Assembly (NCBI GenBank): GCA_036407095.1
Contig: DASWZV010000081.1
Coordinates: 124,001-188,000, forward strand
Reading direction: 5' to 3'
Source: Gp6-AA40 sp036407095
GTDB lineage: Bacteria; Acidobacteriota; Vicinamibacteria; Vicinamibacterales; UBA2999
Length of the DNA: 64,000 nucleotides
Position 1 is the first letter of the stretch; every line of letters begins with the position of its first letter. The notes under the pieces were generated by a model. The model worked only from the letters and a program-made list of their open reading frames with translations, made no database searches and was not told the DNA's origin. The position numbers were made by a program, and so were the translations under genes. Below, piece after piece: positions 52,371 to 61,200 of the stretch.

Positions 52371-52568
52371 CTCAGTTGTGTGTGGGACGGCGGCGAGCCC
52401 TAAAGGCGGCGTGATCACCGAAGAAACTAAAAACGCGCCGAAGGGAGCCCACATGGCAACGCCCTCGCAACTGGCTGGAAAGATAAACGTGGGCTATCGG
52501 GATCGATCCGAAGGCGCGTTTTTTCCGCGCCGCCGATCGGGCTCGCCGGCGTCCCACACACAACTGAG
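52371..52568. repeat. Nested inverted repeat (second of two)
   Basis: Outer arms CTCAGTTGTGTGTGGGAC (52371-52388) and GTCCCACACACAACTGAG (52551-52568), a perfect 18-bp match. Then GGCGAGCCC/GGGCTCGCC, then AAAAACGCGCC (52429-52439) with GGCGCGTTTTT (52513-52523), then GAGCCCAC/GTGGGCT. All four arm pairs are in nested order. It lies 21 bases before the 3' end of the convergent M20 gene. Confidence 0.85.
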
Positions 52569-52588
52569 ATCCGGCAGAAGGTCAAAGA

Positions 52589-53872
52589 TCATCGCGCGAC
52601 GTCGATTTTCCCCGAGGCGACGTCCATGATCGTGCGGGTGAGCAAGTAGAGACGCGGCTCGACCGAATTGAGATAGACGTACTCCGCGTCGTTCGAGTGG
52701 GCGCCGAAACCGGGCAGCCCGAATCCTTCCAACACGGCGCCACGTGTTTCGAGCGCGGCCAGCGCGGCATCGGTGGCACCGCCGCCTCCTTCAGCAGCAA
52801 CGGTCAGCGTCCTGCCGATCTCCGCGAAGATGCGCCGCGCCTGATCGGCAACACGCCGGGAGGCTGCGGTCGGCTGCAGCGGTGGACGCCGTCGCTCGAC
52901 CAGGACGTCGACCTTCGTGTCCGGGATCAGGGTCTTCTTCACACGCTCACGGACCTGCGCTTCGATCTCGTCCCAATCGGCGACCCGTTGCACCCGAACA
53001 TCGGCGAGCGCCTGAGCCGAGGCAGGTATGACGTTGCGCACGCTGCCCGCAGAGGCGACGGTCCAATTCAGCTTCACACCTGTACGTGGATTGGAGAGAT
53101 CGCGCATCTGCAGGACCTGATGCGCCAGCTCGTACAGCGCGTTGCGCCCCTCCTCAGGCGCCTGACCCGCATGCGACGCGCGGCCAGTCACTCGCAGGAT
53201 GACGTCACCGCTGCCGGTCGTGGCGAGCGAAATCCTCTCGTTGGCCACCGAACCTCCACCTTCACACGACAAGACGACGTCGTGCTGGCGGCCCAGCCGC
53301 GTGATCACGGCGCGTGCGCCAGGCGAGCTGATCTCCTCGTCGCCGTTGATCAGGACCGTCAGCGTGCCGTAGTCCTTGAAGTTGAGGCCGTTGAGGATCG
53401 CGAGGGTATGCAGAATGAGCGCCACGCCCTGCTTGTCGTCGGCCACACCCAGCCCGTACGCACGATCGCCCTGCACGCGGAACGGCTGCTTCGCGCCCAT
53501 CCCCTTTTCGTACACGGTGTCCATGTGCGCGAGCAGCAGGATGTTCTTCGTGCCTGTGCCTTTGAATCGCGCCTGCACCATCCGGCCGATTCGTGCCGGC
53601 GTGTCGTCGAACCGAATCGAATCGCCGGGCGCGATGAACTGCACCTCACCGCCGAGCGCGCGCAGCCGCATCGCGACCAGATCCGAGATGCGGTCGAGAC
53701 CCTCGATGTCGCGGCTGCCCGATTCAATCGAGACGAGCGCGCCCAGCGTGTCGATGTAGCCGGCACGTTCCTGACGAGCGCGAGCGAATACCGGCGCGAC
53801 GGCCTGGCCGCCGATCGTTGCGGTCGCGACGAGTCCGAGGAGAATCAGCGCACCGAGCGCTTTCGGGGTCAC
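52589..53872 (-). CDS. Secreted M20-family peptidase (carboxypeptidase G2-like)
   Basis: 427 residues with an N-terminal hydrophobic signal (ALGALILLGLVATATIGG). Metal site blocks: LLLAHMDTVYEKG, GLGVADDKQGVAL, INGDEEISSPG. The lid-domain GRASHAGQAPEEGRNALYEL is typical of glutamate carboxypeptidases (CPG2). EGFGLPGFGAHSNDAEYV supplies the last ligand region. The family releases C-terminal Glu from folates or small peptides. It is translationally coupled to the MFS gene (four-base overlap), which suggests uptake of its product or substrate. Confidence 0.9.
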   Translation of the reverse strand: MTPKALGALILLGLVATATIGGQAVAPVFARARQERAGYIDTLGALVSIESGSRDIEGLDRISDLVAMRLRALGGEVQFIAPGDSIRFDDTPARIGRMVQARFKGTGTKNILLLAHMDTVYEKGMGAKQPFRVQGDRAYGLGVADDKQGVALILHTLAILNGLNFKDYGTLTVLINGDEEISSPGARAVITRLGRQHDVVLSCEGGGSVANERISLATTGSGDVILRVTGRASHAGQAPEEGRNALYELAHQVLQMRDLSNPRTGVKLNWTVASAGSVRNVIPASAQALADVRVQRVADWDEIEAQVRERVKKTLIPDTKVDVLVERRRPPLQPTAASRRVADQARRIFAEIGRTLTVAAEGGGGATDAALAALETRGAVLEGFGLPGFGAHSNDAEYVYLNSVEPRLYLLTRTIMDVASGKIDVAR

Positions 53873-55170
53873 GCCTGGACTGCCGCGCCGGCACGAATCG
53901 ATTCGAGCCCGTGGCCATGCGGGCCGGTTTCACGCACCCGCAGCAATGCCGCAAACACGAACCCGAAAAGGCTGAGCAAAGTGAACATCCACAGCATCGG
54001 CGTGTATCCATCCGGGTTCGATGGACCTGCCGCGTTCGCGTCGTTCAACGCGCCCGCGGCGAGATTGAAGGCGAACAGTCCGATGTTCTGCACCATCGTC
54101 ATCAGCCCGTAACCAGTCCCGAGCCGCCCCGGCTCGACCAGATAGGGCACCGCAGGCCAAATCACCGCGGGCACCAGACTGAACGCGATGCCGATGAGAA
54201 CGGTCGAGACCCACAGGTCCAATTGGGTGTAGCGGAGAATCGGGAACACCGCGGCCAGCACAAAAGTGCCGAATGCCATGAAGGCCGCCCGATGCCCGAG
54301 TTTGTCCACCATCAAACCAAACAGTGGCGTGAACACGATTGCCGCAGCGAACACATAGCTGTTCAGCGCACCGGCTTGCTGCAGCGACAGGGCGTGGGCA
54401 TGTTGAAAGTACTTGATGGCGAAGGTGCTGCGGAACGGAAAGATGACCGAATAGAACGTGACGCAGAGGCCCACGATGTACCAGTACGAACGATCGAACC
54501 GAAGCAGATCCGACCACACGATCCGATCACTGGCGGCAGGCTGATTGAGATCGAACTTCCGGGCAGCGCGCGATTCGAGGACGTAGTAAACGATGCATGC
54601 GAGCACCGCGAAGAGAGAGAACCCGGCCGATAGAATCAGCGGCGACTGCCAGCCGCGGTCATACAACGGCTTGAACCAGGTCGTGGAGTAATCAGCGGCG
54701 TAGGACCCGGCACGAGCGATGCTCAAGTTCACGCCGAAGGCGAATCCGAGTTGGCGGCCGACGAACCACTGACCGATGGCGACCGTGATCGCGACGATCA
54801 TCGACTCCGCGCCGAGCCCGAAGACGAGGCGCCCGAGAGCCATCATGGGAAAGAGCGGAGACACGGCCGTGAGCACCGCACCGATGAAGCAAATGATGGC
54901 GAAGATCAGGGTCGACAACTTGGTGCCGAAGCGATCGACGATGACGCCGCCGATGAGCACCATGATGATGTTCGGGAAGCTGTAGATGGCATTGAGTGTG
55001 CCGATCTGTGTGTCGCTGAAATTCAGCTGCCGCTGCAGCAGATCGGCGACCGGAGCGATCGAATCGTAGGTGTAGTAGTTGCCGAACATCGCGACGCTGA
55101 TCGCGACCAGCACGCCCCAGCGCCAGGCGGCAGTGGGTGGATTCTTGAGAGCGGTAGCGGGACTCGTCAT
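53869..55170 (-). CDS. MFS transporter
   Basis: 433 residues and twelve membrane segments. The first helix block is WGVLVAISVAMFGNYYTYD, motif A is GGVIVDRFGTKLSTL between helices 2 and 3, and the repeated motif after helix 8 is GLMVDKLGHRAAFMAFGT. NYYTYDSIAPVADLLQ resembles sugar-phosphate or dicarboxylate/peptide MFS families. The stop overlaps the start of the CPG2-like peptidase gene downstream, so the two likely act on one substrate. Ligand unknown. Confidence 0.9.
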   Translation of the reverse strand: MTSPATALKNPPTAAWRWGVLVAISVAMFGNYYTYDSIAPVADLLQRQLNFSDTQIGTLNAIYSFPNIIMVLIGGVIVDRFGTKLSTLIFAIICFIGAVLTAVSPLFPMMALGRLVFGLGAESMIVAITVAIGQWFVGRQLGFAFGVNLSIARAGSYAADYSTTWFKPLYDRGWQSPLILSAGFSLFAVLACIVYYVLESRAARKFDLNQPAASDRIVWSDLLRFDRSYWYIVGLCVTFYSVIFPFRSTFAIKYFQHAHALSLQQAGALNSYVFAAAIVFTPLFGLMVDKLGHRAAFMAFGTFVLAAVFPILRYTQLDLWVSTVLIGIAFSLVPAVIWPAVPYLVEPGRLGTGYGLMTMVQNIGLFAFNLAAGALNDANAAGPSNPDGYTPMLWMFTLLSLFGFVFAALLRVRETGPHGHGLESIRAGAAVQA

Positions 55171-55216
55171 AACCGGCTATAGGGTGGCACGGAAGGTGGG
55201 AGAAGTGAAAGAACGG

Positions 55217-58200
55217 TCAGAACGCCTGCCCGATGCTCACGTAGATGCGGCTGCGCGGCTCGCCCGGGCGCGGATCGAGGACGAAGCCCCAGTCGCTGCG
55301 CAACAGCACCCACTTCGTCCGCACGCGCAGGCCGACGCCGGCGGACTCGCGAATGTTGGAGAACGAGAAATTGCGCACGCGCGGGAACACGTTGCCGAGA
55401 TCGGCGAAGGCGACGCCGTCGAAGATGCTGATGAGTGGAACGCGGACTTCGTTGTTGAGAACGAGCATCGCCTCGCCGCCGAACGGCACGCGCTCGGGGC
55501 CGATCGGGCCGACCGCGTTCTGCCCGAACCCACGCAGGCTCTGACTGCCGCCGGCGAAGAAGCGTTCGGTCTTCGGAACGAGGTCGCCGCCCATGCCCCA
55601 CGACAGACCGATGCGCAGCCCGACGGCGTACACCAGGCGCGGCCGGAGGATCTCGTTGGTAAACGGTCTCCGTTGCGGCGACTGCAGCGGGAAGTAGTGG
55701 AAGTACTGACCGAAGTACTTCGTGTATGGATCGCCCGCTCCCAGCCACGTCGGCGAGTACGAGAACGAATGCGAGAGGAACGTGCCCTTCGATGCGTCGA
55801 GCACTTCGTCGCGCGTCTCACGGGTGAGCGTGACGGTCAGCGGCGAGACGGTCAACGGTTCGTCGAGGATGATTCCGCCGGGCAGCGGGGTCAACGTGTG
55901 TGCGCGCTCGTAGCGATAGCCGTACGACAGCACGTAGGCGTCGCGCATCTTCCGCTCGCTCTGAAGCGAGACGCCCTTGCGGCTGGCATCGAACGGGTCG
56001 GTGATCTCGGTCGCTGGATTGAGCTCCTCCCGCAGATACGCGCTGAACGTCGTCTTCGGGAGATATTGCAGCGCCGGCTGATTGAGGTAGATCCGCGCCT
56101 CGTGTAATTGCCGGTCGTAGCGCGAGCGCAGCCCGATCTCGCGTGCGCCGCCCAGCGAGTTGCGATTGGAGATGTCGAAGATGCCTCCGACGCCGCGCTC
56201 GGTGTCGTAGGACGCACCGTAGCGAAGCTGGTAGGGCTGCACTTCTCTGACGTTGACGGTGAGGTCGACGGGCCGCTCGTCCGGCGCCGGCGTCGCAGGA
56301 TCGTCGCCGAGACCTCGTCGTTCGCGACGACGGATGTCGACCACCGAGAACGCGCCCGTGTCGTACAGGTTGCGCCGCGATCGTGCCAGCGCTGAGATGT
56401 CGAGCGGCTGTCCGGGCAGCAGCGCGACCTGTTCGCGAACGAGACGTTCGCTGACACGATTGGTGCCGGCGACGTGGACGTCGGCGATGACGCTTTGCCT
56501 CCCTTCGTTCACCGTGAACGCGACGTCCACCTGCCCCGCAGAGCGGTCCAGGACCAGCGAGTAGTCGGAATGGACATCGTTGTAACCCTTGTGCCAGTAC
56601 AGCTGGCGGATCTTGTCGAGCGAGTTCTCCGCGGCAATGGGAAGGTAGCGCTGACCGGAAACCACAGGGAGTTGATTGATGAGATCTTTAGGAGGGATGA
56701 CCTTGGCTCCGGACGCCGTCACCTGTCTCACGACAAACGCAGGCCCCTCCCGAACAGTGAGGATGACGCGCGCGTCCGGTCCGGAGTAGTCGAAGCGCGG
56801 CTCGTCGATCTCCGCGCCGAGAAACCCCAACTCTCGATAGAACTTCTGCAGCAGCTCGGTCACCACCGTCGGATCGGTGAAGAGTCTCCGCTCGAGCCGC
56901 TGCTGGCTGATGAGCCGGTCGAGCGTGTCGGGATTGACCGCAGAGGCGCCTTCGAATACGAGCACCACCTTGCGCGACTGCATTCCCGGCTCGATCTGGA
57001 ACGTGAGGACGCGCTTGCCATCGGCGACGTCCTCGAGGTGATAGTCGATCTTCGGCTGAAAGTGCCTGTCGGCCAGCAGCCACTCGCGGATCGAGTCGGT
57101 CGCGTCATCGCCGCGCTGCTTGTCGAAGACCCCGCGATGCCACTGCCGTCGGATCTCCCGTTGCACCCTCGACGGAGGCGTGGTGCCCATGAACCGCACG
57201 TCGACAATCGGCCCGCGAGTCACGTTCAGCACGAGTTGGGCCTGATCGTTTTCGATCTGCCGCTCGAGTCGTACCCGGGCCTGCAGGTAGCCCTGCTCCA
57301 TCAGTAAGTCCTCGACGCGCTGAACGCCGTTGCGAATGTGGAAGAAGTCGTACGGATCGCCCGCCTTGATACGGAACGCTTGGCGCAGCTGCGCCTCGTC
57401 TGCGCCCCCGGCCATGACCATGACACTCTGCACCCTCGGCTGCACGCGCTGTACGCGACGAGGGTCGGCCTGTCCGCCGAAGCGGAGGTCATGACGGAAA
57501 TCGCCGCGATAGCTGTTGTCGGACTGCCGAACGCCTCGCATCTGAAACCGGCGCGACAGGTCGTACTCGGCGACCCAGATCTGGTCGTTGCTGTCGGTGA
57601 GGTTGGTCGAGTACACGAGCTTGAGCTGGTCGGTGATCCGCTGCCCGACGGTGAGACGCGCGCTGGGGTCGGCCTCGTTGGCGATGAGCGTCGGCTCGAT
57701 GCGCACTTCGCTGAGGCCGGTTGCCTGCTGAAGTCCGCGCCCGAGCGTGTTTCCGACGCGGCCGGCCATGTACGACAGCACCTGCTCGCGCGCGACCTCA
57801 CCCTCTTCGCCACGCATCTCGTCGAGCGTCCGGCCCGTGATGAGCATCGCCATGATGTCGGGTTCGGGCAACGACGGGTCGGACGTGAACGTCGCCTCGG
57901 TATTGCCAGGAGTGCCGGTGACCGCGACCGTGATGTCGTAGCTGCTGGCCTTGGTCGTGAGTTGCAGGTCGAAGGATGGAAGAATGCGCCGCTCGTCGAG
58001 GAACGTGATCGTGCTTGGCTCCGCGACGTAGCGGCGCTCGTTCAGCCGGATCTCCGAGCCTTCGAGCAGCCTCAGCTCGCCGAGCAAACCGGGTTGGTAC
58101 GGGGTGCCGACCAGTCGCAGGTCGGTTTCGAGCTCGGCGCGCGCCAGGTTGTTGTCCACCAGGATGGGTGTGGCGGTGTCGAGGTTCAGGTTGAAGTGCA

Positions 58201-61200
58201 CGCGCTCGAGCAATGGGTTCCGTCTCTCGGTCAGGTCCAGCCTCGGCGGCGCCGCCATCGACGCCAGCAGGCCGGTGTCGAAGTCGATGTCGCTCGTCAA
58301 ACCTGCCTCTCTGATCGTCACCTCGCCCCCGATGACGATGTCGTCGTTGCGACGGCGGCTGATACGGATGTTCGCATCCGAGACGCTCCGCAGATCCAGC
58401 GGCGCATCGTAGGCAAAGCCCTTCGTCGCCAATTGGATGTCGATGTCGCTGACCACTCCCTCACCGAGGGTCACGCTACCCGAGCCTGTGAGCGTGCCGC
58501 CGTTGACGTCGGCGGCGAGCTTGGTGAGCTCGATCTGTTTGCCGTTGAGATCGATGTGTGCGTTGAGATTCTCGCCCGCAATCCTCGGTTCCTTGCTGAC
58601 GAACGTGGCGTTGGTCACGTCGACCGTTCCGGTCAGTTCGGGGTCACTGACCGTGCCCCGTGCGCGCACGTTCAACGTCGAGTCACCTTCGGCACGGACC
58701 TTGTTGGTCAGGATGGACAACGCACCGACGTCGAGGTTGCCGTCGACGTTCAGATCGATGGCGCGATCGGCGACCAGCTCGACCCGTCCGCCGGCCTTGA
58801 TCGTGCCTGCGGTTCCCGACAGATCGAGCTGATCGATGGTCGCGGCACCGGACCCGATTGTGATGGTCGACGGCCGCTGCTGCGCGAGCCCGAGGCCATT
58901 GAACGACACGGCGAGCTGTTCGAAGGTGACGCGTCCGTCGATCGAGGAGAGCTCCGGTTTGTTCGCCGAGAGTTCCGCGTCAACCGTGATGTTCCCGCTC
59001 GTGCCAGTGGGTGCACCGGGGACCGACGCGGGGTTGAGACCCTTGATCGACGCTTTGAACGTCGCCGGCCCGCTCATGCGCGGCATCTCGACTGGCAGTG
59101 CGGGAATGGCCTCGAGGGGGATGCGTCCGGTTGCTTCGAGTGTGGCGGTTCCCCACGTGGCGGACAGCTGCTCGACTCTCGCCTCCCCATCGGCGACGCG
59201 GGCCTTCATGCCGATGTGCGAGAAACCCGGTTCGAGGAACCGCGACAGGAGCAGCCCGTTGGTCACCGAGAAGTCGAGCGTGGGATCGATGCGCTTCAGC
59301 GTCCCCTTCAGCGAGCCGGTCATCGTCACCTCGCCGTCGGCGGCGATCTGCCGGTCGGGCGGCGCAAAGTTGGCGAGCGTCGCAAGGCTTCCGCGAAGAT
59401 CGAGCGTCAGCTCGCCGGTGCCCGCCTCGTCGCTGAGCGGCAGCTGACCGCCGACCGTGAGTGACGACCCTTCGGCGGCCACCTCCAGTTTGTCGACGGT
59501 CAGCCGTTTGTCGGCGTACTCGATTGGCGATGGGCTGCTGATCGTGAAGGTACGTCCGTTCCAAGTGCCGTTGACGGCCTCGAGCGCGACCGTCGCTTTT
59601 CCTTCCTCCGGCTCGGACAAGTTGCCGGACGCGTCGATCGTGGCGCGCACATGGCCACCAAGTCCTCGAGTCGTGATCTCCCCGGTCGTAGCGCCCGCCT
59701 TCGCGCGGACCTCCTCAGTCGTGGCGTCCGCCTTCAGCTCAGTCGTAGCGTCCGCCTTCAGGCGGACCTCTCCGGATGTAGTGTCCGGCTTCAGCCGGAC
59801 CGATGATGGAAGCCTCCCAAGATCCAGATCATTGAGGCGGACTTTGACCGTCGACGGGAACGGCTTCGTCAAACCGACGACCGCATCGCCATCGATGTTG
59901 AAATGCTCCGCCGACGCGGCGATCGTCGCCTCGTTGTTCGCGGCCATCGCTTTGACCGCGACACGCCCGAGCGGCGTGTCGTCGAGCCGCAGTTGCGCGG
60001 CATCGAGATCGAGGTTGCCCTCGGGGGAATCAACGCTGCCAGCACCGTGCCCTGTCAGTTGAACGTCTCCACGCAGGCGCTGACCGCTCGGAAGCACGAG
60101 ACCAACGAGGTGCAGACCGTCGGACTTCACGTCGAACGTGTAGGTCTTGCGATCGAGCTGATAGCTCCCTGACCCGAACAGCCGTCCGGCTCCGTCCGGT
60201 TGCGGTTTGTCGATGGCGAGATTCGGCACCGAGAGGTCATGGCCATCGAGCCGCAGGTCGGCAGTGAGCGACCCGATCTGCTCCTGGTAGGCGACGAGAT
60301 CCGAGCCCTGTGCACTGACCGCGGCGATCGGGCGATCGAGGGTGCCGCCGACGGTGCCCTTCGCGGACAACGTTCCCGAGATCGGCACACCGGACTGATT
60401 GAGGGCCTCCAGGATGGTGGGCAGATCGAGTTGGTCCGCGGTCAGCGAGAGATCGATCCGTCGCGCCCTATCGAGTCCGACCCGGCCGTTGACGTGCGCG
60501 CTCGCCTGCTTCCATGTCAGATCGGCCCGGGCGATGTCGAGGGCTGCCGGGGAGTACGATGTCTCGGCGCTGACGGCGATCCCCTCAGCCGTGCCCACTT
60601 TCAGAGCCGGAGCGGTGACCGTCGACATCGCCACCGGCGCATCGATGGTCCCACCGACTCGCGCATTGATCTCCGCAGCGCCCTCGACCGTCGTCGGCAG
60701 CATCGATCCACGCGGCCGCCCGAGAAACGCCTCGATCACCGCCACCAGCCGGCTGACGTCGCCCGATCGCGCTTTCAGGTCGCCGTCCAGCCGTTTGTCG
60801 TCAGTGATCGCGACACGCCCCGCGACTTCGCCGCCAGGCGAGACCACCTTCACGAACTGAGCATCGATCCGACCCCCCGCCCCGTGGGCGGAGATTTGTC
60901 CTTCGACCGGCATCGTCGATCGATTCGTCTGAGCAGCAGTGGCCGTCAACGTTGCGATGGCGTCGCCATTCGCTTTGAGGTACTCCAGCCCCGGCCACTC
61001 GGCGTGAACCTTTCCGTCGACGCGCGTCGCAGCGACGTAGGGCAAACGCAGCGCCCGCATGATCGTGGCAATGTCGAGCGCGTTGATGTCCGCATTCAGC
61101 CTGGATTGCCCCGCTTCATCGGGTGAGACCGTGCCAGCGCCCATGACCCCGCCCCACGGCCCGCGAAACTGGAAGGACGAGATATCCGCGCGTCGCGTCG

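Noticed and set aside
52345..52629. Plus-strand small frame across the second nested palindrome
   Set aside because: Covers inverted-repeat arms entirely and runs into the 3' end of the M20 gene; no coding signature.
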